DNA of 64,000 nucleotides from Aureococcus anophagefferens. Taxonomy: Eukaryota > Sar > Pelagophyceae > Pelagomonadales > Pelagomonadaceae. This document shows, in pieces, positions 1 to 9,119 of the stretch. The position numbers were made by a program, and so were the translations under genes. The notes beneath the pieces were generated by a model, which was not told where the DNA came from, ran no database searches, and saw only the letters and a list, made by a program, of their open reading frames with translations. Within the stretch, counting starts at the first letter, position 1; each line of letters starts with the position of its first letter. Where the stretch lies: contig NW_008705566.1 in the NCBI RefSeq assembly GCF_000186865.1, positions 487,807-551,806 on the forward strand, given 5' to 3'.

Positions 1-1289
1 TCCCGCGGCGCCGCGGCGGCCTCGTCGCCGGCCGCGGCCTCCTCGGCCGCGGCCTTGGCGTGCTTCGACGCCGCGCGCAGGGACGCCTTCGTCGGGCGGT
101 CGATGGGCGCGTCGGGCCGGGGCTTCGGCGGCGGCGGCGCGCGCGCGCTGAGCTCGGCCTCGAGCGCCGCGCGCGCGCTCGCGACGTCCGCGGCCTCGGC
201 GTCGCGCCGCGCCTCGACGGCGGCGGCGCGCGCGGCGGCCTGCGTCGCGCGCTTCTCGGCCTCGGCCTCGTCGCGGGCCGCGGCCCTCGCGGCCGTCGCT
301 TTCGCCGTCGCCCAGGACATGGCGCCCTTGTCCGAGACCCGGGGCACGGACCGGACCTCGCTCAGCGCGTCGGCCTTGCGCTCCGCGCGCCGCGCGTCGC
401 GCAGGGCCTGCTTCTCCTGGAGCCAGGCGGCGGACCGCGCCGCGACGTCGCTGTCCTGGGACGGCGGCGCGGCGGCGCGGTACATGACGGGCAGCGGCTT
501 CGCGACGAACGGCGCCTGCGCCGGCGGCGGCGGCGCGCGGCGGAGCCGCGCGGGCGGCGCGTGGGGCTGGGCGAGGCGCTCGACGTACTCCGGCGTCGGC
601 GACGGCGGCCCGGATGTGCGGCCGTTGGTCCGGTCCGGCGGCTTCGCGAAGGACCGCTCGAGGTCGCGGATCTCGCGCGCGTCGCGCTCCCTGAGGACGA
701 CGGACCCGGCGGCCGCGCGGTGCTTGCTCTCGCGCTTGAGTTTCGCGCAGGCCCGCAGGCCCTCCTCGTAGAGGTCCTGGTGGCCGATGACCGTCGACTC
801 CTCCGCGAGGGGGCCCGGCGACGGCGGCGCGTCGCCGTCGCCGGCGCGGGGCGCGTCGTACGCGTAGCGGTCCGGGACGTCGACGCCCGTGAGGAAGCAG
901 GACTCGCCGTCGTCGACGACGCCGCCGAGGCGCTGGCCGCCCGCGGGGTCCAGCGGCGGCAGGCTCACGTTCTGGTGCTTCGCGGGGCTCGCCGCCGGAC
1001 GCGCGAAGCCGAACGCGTCGGCCGCCGCGGCCGCGGCCTCGGCGGCGGCGGCCTCGTCGGCCGCGCGCTCCGCCTCGGCCTCGTTCGCCAGGTACCGGCC
1101 GAAGATGCGGTTGTCCTTCTCGAGCAGGTCGATGATCTCGTGGGCCGCCGCCATGCCCTCCGTGGCCTTGTCCATGAACTCCCAGATCGTCGCCGCCCGC
1201 TTCTTGTTCCGCTGGAGGCCGAAGCCGCTCGACCGGGGGCGACGCGGCTGCGTCGGCTTGAGGCCGCCGTGGTCGTCGAAGGTCACCAT
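1..1289 (-). CDS. Unknown protein, C-terminus beyond window edge
   Basis: The minus frame from ATG at 1289 stays open to base 1, giving about 429 residues with no stop, so the gene continues off the left edge. The N-terminus (MVTFDDHGGLKP) is followed by a conserved-looking helical stretch (ATIWEFMDKATEGM, EIIDLLEKDNRIFGRYL), an alanine/glutamate linker and a middle segment with ESCFLTGVDVPDRYAYDAP. After that come Pro-rich spacers and a charged Ala/Arg coiled-coil-like end (WLQEKQALRDARRAERKADA). The plus-strand open frames here are only Arg/Gly/Ala-rich shadows. I do not recognise the family. It is divergently arranged with the gene at 1462, with about 170 bp between the two starts as a probable shared promoter. 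Confidence 0.7.
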   Translation of the reverse strand, partial: MVTFDDHGGLKPTQPRRPRSSGFGLQRNKKRAATIWEFMDKATEGMAAAHEIIDLLEKDNRIFGRYLANEAEAERAADEAAAAEAAAAAADAFGFARPAASPAKHQNVSLPPLDPAGGQRLGGVVDDGESCFLTGVDVPDRYAYDAPRAGDGDAPPSPGPLAEESTVIGHQDLYEEGLRACAKLKRESKHRAAAGSVVLRERDAREIRDLERSFAKPPDRTNGRTSGPPSPTPEYVERLAQPHAPPARLRRAPPPPAQAPFVAKPLPVMYRAAAPPSQDSDVAARSAAWLQEKQALRDARRAERKADALSEVRSVPRVSDKGAMSWATAKATAARAAARDEAEAEKRATQAAARAAAVEARRDAEAADVASARAALEAELSARAPPPPKPRPDAPIDRPTKASLRAASKHAKAAAEEAAAGDEAAAAPR

Positions 1290-1461
1290 GGTCGGGGTCC
1301 GAGAGCTTACGGCTGCCCCGGCGCCATACGCTCTACCGGTTGGCGAGGTCGGCGCGCCGGCATCAAGGGCTTCATCTCTCACCTTCAAGGGGCAGCCTTC
1401 TGCGAGGCACTCAGAAAGGTTCATACGAGCGTCGTCCGTGCGCGGGCTCGATAAATTTCCC

Positions 1462-3774
1462 ATGGGGAACACGCTCACGGGGGAGGAGGGCGCCTCGGGC
1501 GGCGCCGAGGCGCCCGCGCCGGCGGCCGACGCCGCCGCCGGGGCGTCGGCGCCCGCGGCTGCCCCGGCGGCCCCTCAGGCGGCGCCCGCGCCGCCGCCGG
1601 CGCCGGTGGCGCCGCCGCCGGCGCCGGTGGCGCCGCCGCCGGCGCCGGTGGCGCCGCCGCCGGCGCCGACGCCCGTCGTGCCCGCGGCGCGGCCGAAGCC
1701 CGTGGAGAAGCCCGCGGCCGCGCCCGCGGCCGCGGTCACGGCCGCCGCGCGGCCGACGCCCGTGCTCCGCGGCGGCGGCGACGGCGGCGCCGGGTCGACG
1801 ATCCCGCGCGTCACGCTCGAGCGCCAGCAGCGCGCCGCGCCGCGGAACCGGCCCGTGATCCCCGCGAAGCAGCGCATCGCGCCCATCTCGCTGTCGATCC
1901 CGAGCCCGATCCTCGAGGGCGCGCCGCGGAGCCCCGCGTCCGGCGGCTCGACGCCGCGCGGCGGCGGCGGCTCGCCGACGTCGCCGAACCCGGCGACGAC
2001 GCCGCGGGAGCAGGCCATGCGGAACAACGCGCGCGGGCGGCCCATGCTCTCGGGGAAGATCCTCAAGAACGTGCTCGACAGCAAGCCCGGCCCGGGGTCG
2101 CCCCAGACGCCCCAGACGCCCGTGGGCGTCGGGCGCCAGGTGTTGGTCAAGCTCGCGCCCAACGACAAGGAGGTCTACTACTTCATCCTCGTGACGACGC
2201 CCCGCGAGCGCGAGCAGGTCTTCGCGTTCCGGCGGAAGATCGGCATGCAGGTCTACAGCACCGCGGAGGAGTCGGGGGACTTCGCGGACGCCTACGACGA
2301 CGGCGCGGTCCACATCGGCGTCTGGAAGGAGGTCCAGGGCAACCGGGGCATGCTCGAGAAGGAGCCCTGGGCCTACGCGCGCGGCCACATGACCGCGTCG
2401 AACAGCCCGCTCAAGCACTACGACTTCCCGCTGCCGCGCGTCGTCGAGCGCATGAGCGACTGCATCTTCATCGACCACATCCTCGTGAGCGTCGACAAGC
2501 CTCGGAACGCGGCCCTGAAGATGGAGCACAAGACGGGCGTCTGGGAGTACATGAAGCAGAGCTCCATCTTTTTGGTGCTGGGGCTCCTCCAGGCGATGGC
2601 GCGGACGCGCCAGGTCATGAACGGCACGAAGTGGATCTTCCTCTGCGCGTCGCCGAACTCGCCCGTCGCCGCGAAGCTCGCCGACGACGGCGTCAAGCCC
2701 GTCAAGTCGCTGTCCGTGAAGCCGTCCGCGCCGGCGTTCTACCAGTACTCGCGGTGCCTCCACCTCGCGTCGACGTCCGTGCAGTACTTCCAGGACTCGC
2801 GGCGCCGCCCGTCCGTGAAGCTGCCCATGTCGAGCCGCCTCGACCCCACGGTCGAGCAGCAGATCGGCGCGCTGCCGCTGCCGACGAAGCGCGCGGCGCG
2901 CGTCGTCGGCGGCGACGGCGAGTCCTACACGATCTTCAAGTTCGGCCAGTCCATGGAGAGCGTCTACCACATCCGCGTGCTGCGCAAGGAGGTGGACCTC
3001 CTGGCCGCGGCGGACCTGCGGGAGCGCATGTCGAAGATGACCGCGGGCGACGGCGGCAACCCCGCGGGCACGTTCGCGGTGTTGGACCAGTACGAGAAGA
3101 CGGCGATCCACCTGGGCTTCTACAAGGAGGTGCAGCGCAACGTGCTGGGCAAGATGATGGGCACGGCGCGCGTCCACGTCGACCTCCTCGAGTCGCCCGC
3201 GCCCTACCAGTACGACCTGGACCTGCCGCCGGAGCTCACGGCGGACACGCCCGCGTTCGTGGACCACGTCTGGTTCGACTACCCGTCCCTGGGCATGAAG
3301 GGCTACAAGGCCATCCACGCCCAGTTCACCATGTTCATCCGGGGCCTGACGCAGTGCCTCACGAACATCCCGGACCTCGCGTCGAAGAAGAGCGACTACG
3401 TCCTGTTCTGCGCGTCGCCGAACCCCGTGAACATGGAGGAGGAGATCGACATGACGGTCTTCAAGGAGGCGGCCAAGTGCTTCCCGAAGCCCACCTGCGA
3501 CGCCTACTACAAGATATTCTCCAAGATCCAGTACGCGAAGCTCAAGGAGATCTCGTTCACGGCCTCGAACCGGCGGCCCTCCATCAACCTCGGCCGCAAC
3601 CGCCGCCCGTCCTTCAAGGCCGACGAGCGCCTCAAGATCGAGGCCCGCATGTACAAACCCGCCCTCGAGACCGTCGCGGGCTCGCCCCGCGACCCGGACC
3701 GCAAGCCCCTCGCCAAGACCGGCCGCACGCCCTCGGAGACGCGGCTCCTCGGCCTCTCGCCCGAGACGCCATGA
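1462..3774 (+). CDS. Predicted N-myristoylated protein with duplicated GNAT-like domain
   Basis: A single exon of 770 residues. I chose ATG 1462 because it gives MGNTLTGEE, a good N-myristoylation signal (Gly2, Thr6), and because upstream in-frame sequence is antisense to the neighbouring gene. Residues 10-120 are Ala/Pro-rich with PAPVAPP repeats. Two related domains follow, about 226-443 and 488-700. Each has a hydrophobic strand, a Y/F-D-D or L-D-Q-Y segment before A-hydrophobic-H-hydrophobic-G (GAVHIGVWKEV, TAIHLGFYKEV), an ARG/ARV strand, and later a CASPN motif (IFLCASPNSP, VLFCASPNPV). The layout recalls FeeM or autoinducer-synthase-like GNAT folds, but that is an inference from pattern only. 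A membrane-anchored acyltransferase or a non-enzymatic tandem domain are both possible. Confidence 0.75.
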   Translation: MGNTLTGEEGASGGAEAPAPAADAAAGASAPAAAPAAPQAAPAPPPAPVAPPPAPVAPPPAPVAPPPAPTPVVPAARPKPVEKPAAAPAAAVTAAARPTPVLRGGGDGGAGSTIPRVTLERQQRAAPRNRPVIPAKQRIAPISLSIPSPILEGAPRSPASGGSTPRGGGGSPTSPNPATTPREQAMRNNARGRPMLSGKILKNVLDSKPGPGSPQTPQTPVGVGRQVLVKLAPNDKEVYYFILVTTPREREQVFAFRRKIGMQVYSTAEESGDFADAYDDGAVHIGVWKEVQGNRGMLEKEPWAYARGHMTASNSPLKHYDFPLPRVVERMSDCIFIDHILVSVDKPRNAALKMEHKTGVWEYMKQSSIFLVLGLLQAMARTRQVMNGTKWIFLCASPNSPVAAKLADDGVKPVKSLSVKPSAPAFYQYSRCLHLASTSVQYFQDSRRRPSVKLPMSSRLDPTVEQQIGALPLPTKRAARVVGGDGESYTIFKFGQSMESVYHIRVLRKEVDLLAAADLRERMSKMTAGDGGNPAGTFAVLDQYEKTAIHLGFYKEVQRNVLGKMMGTARVHVDLLESPAPYQYDLDLPPELTADTPAFVDHVWFDYPSLGMKGYKAIHAQFTMFIRGLTQCLTNIPDLASKKSDYVLFCASPNPVNMEEEIDMTVFKEAAKCFPKPTCDAYYKIFSKIQYAKLKEISFTASNRRPSINLGRNRRPSFKADERLKIEARMYKPALETVAGSPRDPDRKPLAKTGRTPSETRLLGLSPETP

Positions 3775-3946
3775 GCGGCGGCGCGCGACGCCGCCCCCTC
3801 GCTCCCGCGCGCCCCGGCATCTGCGCGGCCTCCGTCGACCGCGCGCCCTTATCTTCTCTCGAGGTCCACCGGGGGTGGTGTCGCATTTCCCTCGAGGTCC
3901 ACATCCTCGGCGGCCGCCAGATGCGCTGGCCGCCGGGCTAGGCGCC

Positions 3947-4267
3947 TTAGAGCGGCGACGCGCGGTGCCTCCGGCGCCTCTTCTTGCGCGCGAGGCGCCG
4001 GCACGGCGGCGCGTCCGCGTTGGACCCGTGGGAGCAAAAGTACTCGTGGGCCTCGCGGAGCTCGTCGGCGTCGGGGGGCGCGTCGTCGGCGCTCCACTTC
4101 ACGCAGAACTCGCTGGCGCTGCGGTCGCCGACGCACCACATGGCGCGCATCTCGTCGAGGGACCGCTGCGCGGCGCGTCGGCGGTAATCGATCTCGTCGT
4201 CGGCCAAGTCGTTGCGCGCCGTGAACGCGCTGGCGGACGCGATCGCCAGCGCGACGAGACGTCGCAT
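3947..4267 (-). CDS. Small secreted Cys-containing protein
   Basis: A 106-residue reading starting MRRLVALAIASASAFTA, a short clean signal peptide, followed by an acidic mature part with four cysteines (MWCVGDRSASEFCVKW, EYFCSHGS, PPCRRL) and a basic tail (RKKRRRRHR). I prefer the internal ATG at 4267 over an upstream in-frame ATG at 4330 because it puts the signal peptide at the N-terminus. The gene is divergent from the C2-PPPDE gene at 4404, with 136 bp between starts. No family recognised. It probably enters the secretory pathway, with possible disulfides between the cysteines. Confidence 0.6.
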   Translation of the reverse strand: MRRLVALAIASASAFTARNDLADDEIDYRRRAAQRSLDEMRAMWCVGDRSASEFCVKWSADDAPPDADELREAHEYFCSHGSNADAPPCRRLARKKRRRRHRASPL

Positions 4268-4403
4268 GGCTCGCGGCGGGCAGCGGCAGCGGAGGACGTC
4301 AAGCTGCGGCGGGATGGCTGCCCCGTTCAAGATGGGTTCAATAAGAGTTCAATCAGCACTCCCGGCAAAGCGCGGGCTGGGGCTGCCTCCACGCTCGAGG
4401 ACG

Positions 4404-5611
4404 ATGGCCGTCTTCATCGAAGGCGGCGATTTATACCTCCAAATCATCCGCGGCGAACGCCTCGCGGCCAAGGACCAGAATTTGACGACGGCGAACTCGT
4501 CCGATCCCTTCGTCATCGTCGAGATCCAGCAGGGCACGGGCTGGCGCGAGGTCGCGCGGACGCCGGTCTATTTTACGGCGTGGTTGTGCGTCGTCTTCTT
4601 CGCGCACCCCCGCACCCCGCGCAGGTCGTCACGCAGAACCTCAACCCCATCTGGAGCTTCTCCACGACGCTCGCGCTCGACGCCGAGGGCGTCGTCCGGC
4701 TCCGGCTCCTCGACTGGGACGAGATCAGCGCGAACGACCCCATGGGCGAGGCGCGGTTCCGGGCGTCGGACGTGCCGGCGTCGGCGGTCCACCGGGGCTC
4801 GCCGAACACGTGGCTGCCCGTCACGCCGACGGACGGCTGCCGCTGCTCGGGCCGGCTGCTCGCGCGCTACGAATGGGCGCGGCACCGGCCCGTGGCCGTG
4901 CCCGCGTCGATGAAGAAGACGCTGCGGCGCCTCGAGCGCATGCCCAAGCTGTCGCCCGGGCCCGCGCTGCAGACGTCGTGGCTCGCGAAGCCGGAAAAGC
5001 AAAGGGAGAAAATCGCGGAGATGGTCCGAACCGCGGTCTGCCCCGTCTTCTTCCACGTCTACGACGTCGGCAAGTCGAAGCACATCCGCCGGTTGAACCG
5101 CGTGACCGAGGTCGTCGGCGGCGGCGTGTTCCACGGCGCCATCGAGGTCTGCGGCGCGGAGTTCAGCTTCGGCGGCTGCCGCGCGCAGCGGAGCGGCGTC
5201 TTCAAGTGCGAGCCGACGAAGTGCCCCATGCACGGGTACCGGGAGTCGGCCTACCTCGGGGACTGCGGCCTGAAGCCGCCCCAGGTCCAGGCGATCCTCG
5301 CGGCGCTGTCGCCGAACTGGTACGGGCCGACCTACGACCTCATCCGCAAGAACTGCTGCTCGTTTTCCAAGGCCTTCGCCGTCGAGCTCGGCGTCGGCCC
5401 CGTGCCCGCCTGGTCCCACCGCCTCGCCGACGCGGGCGCCGCGCTCGGGGTCATGAAGAAGACCGTCGAGGACGACGACATCGACGACGTCCTCTTCGAG
5501 CACGTCATGGCCGTGCGCCTCCAGCGCGGCTTCCGCGCGCGGAAGGAGGCGCGGGAAAAGGCGAAACTCGAGGCGAGCCGGCACCGCGAGGCCGCGCGCG
5601 CGGCGATCTAA
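4404..5611 (+). CDS. C2 domain fused to PPPDE (DeSI-type) thiol isopeptidase
   Basis: Two exons, 4404-4565 and 4625-5611, about 382 residues. The 59-nt intron (GTCTAT...GCGCAG) falls inside the C2 domain. Splicing joins ...VARTPV to VTQNLNPIWSF, a typical C2 core, with LLDWDEISANDPMG after it. Residues 160-320 carry a PPPDE fold: VFFHVYDVG, GGVFHGAIEVCGAEFSFGG with the catalytic His, and YDLIRKNCCSFSKAF with the catalytic Cys. The family removes SUMO or ubiquitin or acts as a cysteine peptidase. The C2 part should target it to membranes or phospholipid, perhaps with calcium. A basic RGFRARKEAR segment at the C-terminus is IQ-like and might bind calmodulin. Placing C2 upstream of PPPDE is an unusual order. 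Confidence 0.85.
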
Positions 5612-5617
5612 TCCGGC

Positions 5618-6031
5618 TTACCCGTCGTCGACGGGCCGCGCGACGGGGTGGATCCGCAGCCCGACGAAGAGGCGATCCAGCAGCGTCCGCCGCCGGGGCG
5701 CGACGACGTCGGCGAGGGGCGGCTCGGCGTCCACCGCCTCGGCGACGGCGACCGTCCGCCGCGCCTTCGGCGGACGCTTCGACGACGACCGGATCGTCAC
5801 CTTTCGGAGCGTCTGCCGCAGGCGCTGGTGCCACGGGGGGTCGGCCTCCGGCTTCGCGCGCCAGCGACGGAATTCTGGGTTGTGCACCTGGTTGTCCCGG
5901 GCTTCTCGGCTGAGCCGCCGCTCGCGCTGGTACGGGTTCTCCTGCCGCTGCATGTATTCCTGCTCGTAGCGGCTCGGCTCGGGCCGCCGCGATCGCCGCG
6001 CGCCCATGCCGCGGACGGCGACGCCGGGCAT
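5618..6031 (-). CDS. Small basic protein, unknown
   Basis: 137 residues from ATG 6031; ATG 6007 (MGARRSRRPEP) is an alternative start. The middle is charged and helical (RYEQEYMQRQENPYQRERR, HNPEFRRWRAKPEADPP) and the C-terminal third is basic. There is no signal peptide and no membrane segment. Its stop lies only 6 bp from the stop of the convergent C2-PPPDE gene. I favour this strand because its composition is mixed and protein-like, whereas the opposing frame is Pro/Arg/Leu-rich. No family recognised. Confidence 0.5.
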   Translation of the reverse strand: MPGVAVRGMGARRSRRPEPSRYEQEYMQRQENPYQRERRLSREARDNQVHNPEFRRWRAKPEADPPWHQRLRQTLRKVTIRSSSKRPPKARRTVAVAEAVDAEPPLADVVAPRRRTLLDRLFVGLRIHPVARPVDDG

Positions 6032-6061
6032 GTTGCGCGTGGGCTACGGCCTAGGTGTTTA

Positions 6062-6141
6062 GGCGCCGACCAGCTTTAGACGCTGCCCAAGCGGGCTAGG
6101 CGTTCAAGCGCTGACCAGCTTAGGCGCAGCCCAAGCGTTCC
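6062..6141 (+). repeat. Two degenerate copies of a 30-bp unit
   Basis: GCGCCGACCAGCTTTAGACG followed by CTGCCCAAGCG (6062-6092) recurs with changes as GCGCTGACCAGCTTAGGCGC plus AGCCCAAGCG (6112-6141), about 50 bp apart. It lies in the 243-bp divergent gap between the genes starting at 6031 and 6275. This may be promoter sequence duplicated by slippage. Confidence 0.5.
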
Positions 6142-6274
6142 TGAAGGATTCCATCGTGCCCCGCCGGACGATGTGGCCGGCATCTTGCCTCCTTCGATGA
6201 AGGTGCACCTTTTTGTGTAATCGACGCCTTTCCGAGATCGACGTGCGAGGCCTTGAGCCGCGTTTCGATCACCA

Positions 6275-7229
6275 ATGGCGGCGCCCCTGGCGCCCATGGA
6301 GCCCCGGCTCATCGAGGGCACGCTCGCCTCGGTCATGAACCCCGACGGCGTCGTCGCGCGCAGCGGCGTCGGGCGGCGGGGGCCGCGCGCGCGCCGCTTT
6401 CGCAGCCGATTTCCTTTCACCGCCGCTCGCTCGCCGCAGGTCCGGCGCAAGAAGGAGCCGTCGTCCATGCAGCTCCGGAAGAACGGCGTGCTGCCCTTCC
6501 AGTCCGCGGTCTGGTGCCACGAGACGGAGGTGCGCCGCCCCCCGCCCTTTGAAACCTCCGAAACGCTAAAACGCTCTCGCGCAGGTCGTCGACGGCGTCG
6601 AGCGCGTGCACATCAAGCACCCCTGCCAGGGCTGGATCAACAAGGACGAGATCATCGTCGGGCAGATCGCCATCATCAACTCGCTCGTCGGCGCGACGGT
6701 GCGCGAGGACATCGAGATCGACTCGCCCGTCGTCGGCGAATTGCCCTACGAGTCGCGCGTCTTCATCACGGAGCAGGACGAGACGAAGGACGGCAAGCCG
6801 CGGGCCTGCGTCTTCGCGCCGCTCCAGGGCTGGGTGAGCGTCAAGTGCCTCGCGCCCATCTGCGACCGCATGGGCGACGTCCTCGCCGCGGGCAAGAAGG
6901 TCCTCGAGCCGACGGACGTCGAGGGCAAGAACGTCGTCTTCTCCCACTACACGGAGGTGAACCACGAGCTCATGTACAAGGCGCTCTGGGACAGCGGGCT
7001 CATGTACGGCCCGGGCTTCCAGCTCTGCAAGAAGGCGTTCCGCACGGACACGGACGCGATCGGCATGGTCGGGCCGCTGCCGGGCGAGGCCGTCGGCTGG
7101 CTCGTCCACCCGGCGCTCGCCGACTCCATGCTCCACCTCACGGCCGTCGCGCCCAAGCCCCCGGAGGGCGGCTGGCCCTGGATGTCCGAGGACGAGCGCG
7201 AGGGCCGCGTCAAGGGCATCAACGACTAG
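6275..7229 (+). CDS. Polyketide-synthase dehydratase-like (hotdog) domain protein
   Basis: Likely three exons: 6275-6367, 6440-6529 and 6585-7229, giving about 275 residues. Acceptors CCGCAG|GTC and GCGCAG|GTC are clear; the first donor is chosen to keep DGVVARSG joined to VRRKKEPSSM. The middle has short repeats ending in tryptophan motifs (CQGWINKDEIIVG, LQGWVSVKCLAP). The C-terminal 75 residues look like the second hotdog of a PKS dehydratase: SGLMYGPGF, then WLVHPALADSMLHL, which carries the D-x3-H form of the catalytic Asp motif. The His half-site (HxxxGxxxxP) is not evident, so it may be inactive or only distantly related. No other PKS gene is nearby. Confidence 0.55.
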
Positions 7230-7317
7230 GCGCCCGAGCCGCGCGCCGCCATCTTTGCCACCCGGCGGCCGCGCCACGGACCCGCGCGCGAGCCTAAATA
7301 CCCCTCTTCGTCGCACC

Positions 7318-7656
7318 TTACGACGCGGCCTCGCGCGCGCGGCGCGCGCTCTTGATCGTGGGCACGTGTCGCCGCGGCGCCGCGGCCCCCGAGCACGGCA
7401 GGCACTCCATGGTCATCTCGCCGCAGAAGATGGGCGCGCCCTCGGCGCCCGAGCCGCCGCCGCCGAAGGACGCGAGGCCCCCGGATTGGATGAGGACGAG
7501 CACGGCCGCCTTGCTGACATGGCCCTCGCCGTCGGCCATGGACGCGTACTTTTCCTCGTCCCACTGTTCGCCCGCCTTCGCCGCGAGGGCCTCCAACTGT
7601 GTACGGTCCAGGGTCTCCGGCAGCTCCTGCGCCCCCATCGATGCCCCGGCCCCCAT
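7318..7656 (-). CDS. Small N-myristoylated MGAGAS-type protein
   Basis: 112 residues starting MGAGASMGAQELPETLD, a strong N-myristoylation signal (Gly2, Ser6). The body (LDRTQLEALAAKAGEQWDEE, then DGEGHVSKAAVLVLIQSGG) resembles a degenerate EF-hand-like helical pair, as in small pelagophyte membrane-associated proteins. Three Cys occur near the end (IFCGEMTMECLPCSG). It lies in tandem downstream of the DUF5672-like gene, with about 92 bp between the spliced stop of that gene and this start. Function unknown; lipid-anchored signalling or scaffolding is an inference. Confidence 0.65.
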   Translation of the reverse strand: MGAGASMGAQELPETLDRTQLEALAAKAGEQWDEEKYASMADGEGHVSKAAVLVLIQSGGLASFGGGGSGAEGAPIFCGEMTMECLPCSGAAAPRRHVPTIKSARRAREAAS

Positions 7657-7748
7657 GGTGCCAAACGCCGGACCAAATCGATGCGCGTCCGAACTAGCTG
7701 GATTGCAGCGAGCAAACGGGGCAGCCTCTGTTCAAGTAAATCTTCAAA

Positions 7749-9009
7749 TTAGGGCCTGCCGGGAACGAGCTCGCAGGCGCGCCGGTCCGCGTCGGCCTCG
7801 GGCGCCTTGCACCTACAACGTGCGACGGGTTTCTGGCCGCGCTGCCAGGCGAAAAAAAACGCGCGAATAAGCGCGGCGCCGCCTCGCGCCGCTCCGTCCA
7901 GACGCGCAGCGGCTGATCGAGCATGGTCCGGTCCCGCGGGCACGCGGCCTTGCACCTCGGATCGTGGTTCGCCGGGAAGAGGAGCTTCGCCTCGGGGCAG
8001 AGGTCGAGCAGCTTCGAGCGGTTCGCGTGGGGCACCGTGCGCATGAGGTGGTAGACGCCGACCGGCGGCTCGCCGCGCGCGGCGTCGAAGATCTCCTCCG
8101 TCGCGAAGCGCTCGGACACGTTCCGCGGCGCCAGGCGCGCCGCGCGGCCGAGCGCCGGGAGGTGGCCCGCCTTGGCGAACTCGGACACGAACCACATGTC
8201 CTCGTTGCCCTTGTCCCGCGGCGCCGCGACCTCGAGAAGCGCGACGACCGCGTCGCGGTTCCGCAGCGACAGCGCGCCGTTGCCGCCGCGGGCGTGGGCC
8301 GCGCCGGGCTTCGCCCAGAGCCAGGGCGCGCCGACCCAGTCGTAGGCGTCGAACGCGTCGAGGCCGAGCGGCGACCTACCGCGAGCGCGCGCGTGTCCAT
8401 CTCCCGAAGGTCGTCGCGGGACGCCGGCGGCGACCGCCCGCAGAGCACCGTGGACCCGGGCTCGAACCAGAGCACGCGGCTCGCGCGGAGCGACCGCCAG
8501 AACGCGGCGCTGAGGAGGAGCGCGCGCTGCGTCGCCGCCGCGAGCGCGCCCGGCAGCGCCACCGCGCCGACGCGGTCGACGCCGCGGACGCCGCGGAGGA
8601 CGTCGCGGACGGCCGGCGTCGACGCCTCGCCGCCGCGGTAGTAGACGTCGACGCCGAGCCACGCGCGCGGCAGCGCCGCGGCGACGAGCCGCGCCTGCGC
8701 CAAAATCACGGGCGCCTTGCCCCGCGGGCCGACGACGGTCACGGCGACGCCGCCCGCCCGCCTCGCCGGCGCTGCTTCGGGACAGGCTTTCGGGCAGGGC
8801 GCGCAGGCGGCTTTGGGACAGGCGGCTGCTTTGGGACAGGCGGCTGCTTTGGGGCTGGGCGCGCACGCGGCTGCATTGGGCGCGCAGGCCGGACACGGTC
8901 GCTGCAGCGAGGCAGCCTCGTGGTGCAGCGTGCGATGCAGCGACGACAGGTTGCCGATCAAGAAGCCGACGCACGCGAACGCGATGCGCTGGACCAGCTC
9001 GTGGCGCAT
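7749..9009 (-). CDS. DUF5672-like type II membrane glycosyltransferase, three exons
   Basis: Predicted exons, in transcript order, are 9009-8435, 8375-7956 and 7812-7749, totalling 352 residues. The N-terminus has a signal anchor (FACVGFLIGNL) and then Ala/Cys/Pro-Lys repeats as a stem. The catalytic region has GVDVYYRGG, VLWFEPGST, LDAFDAYDWVGAPWLW and GGNGALSLRNRDAV, typical of DUF5672-like and related glycosyltransferases, followed by NEDMWFVSEF. The 59-nt first intron restores STVLCGR|SPLGLDAF. The 143-nt second intron joins NHDPR to CKAPEADADRRACELVPGRP and a stop. Both introns begin with an 8-9 bp sequence repeated at the start of the next exon. The unspliced alternative end at 7694 would run into the next promoter and reads less naturally. 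Probably acts in the Golgi. Confidence 0.7.
7813..7955 (-). mobile_element. Introner-like intron flanked by 9-bp direct repeat
   Basis: On the minus strand this intron starts GTGCAAGGC (7955-7947), ends TTGTAG at 7813, and the next exon starts GTGCAAGGC (7812-7804). Donor and downstream exon are therefore a perfect 9-bp direct repeat, as expected if an element inserted with target-site duplication and the left copy became the donor. Terminal inverted repeats are weak at best (CGTGC shared near both ends). Chance repetition in GC-rich sequence cannot be excluded. The companion 59-nt intron at 8376-8434 shows the same thing with GGTCGCCGC. Confidence 0.45.
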
Positions 9010-9119
9010 GGTGGCATCACATCGCGCGGGGCAACATGGGGCACCGAGCCAAAGGAGCAGAAAGTGCTAAAACGGTGCACCCGAGCCGGCTTGAGCAACA
9101 GGCGCTCGCAGTGCATCGC

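Noticed and set aside
7694..7955. Unspliced C-terminus of the glycosyltransferase ending at 7694
   Set aside because: It would end only 37 bp before the next gene's start and encodes a low-quality tail. The 143-nt intron with a 9-bp repeat gives a natural C-terminus.
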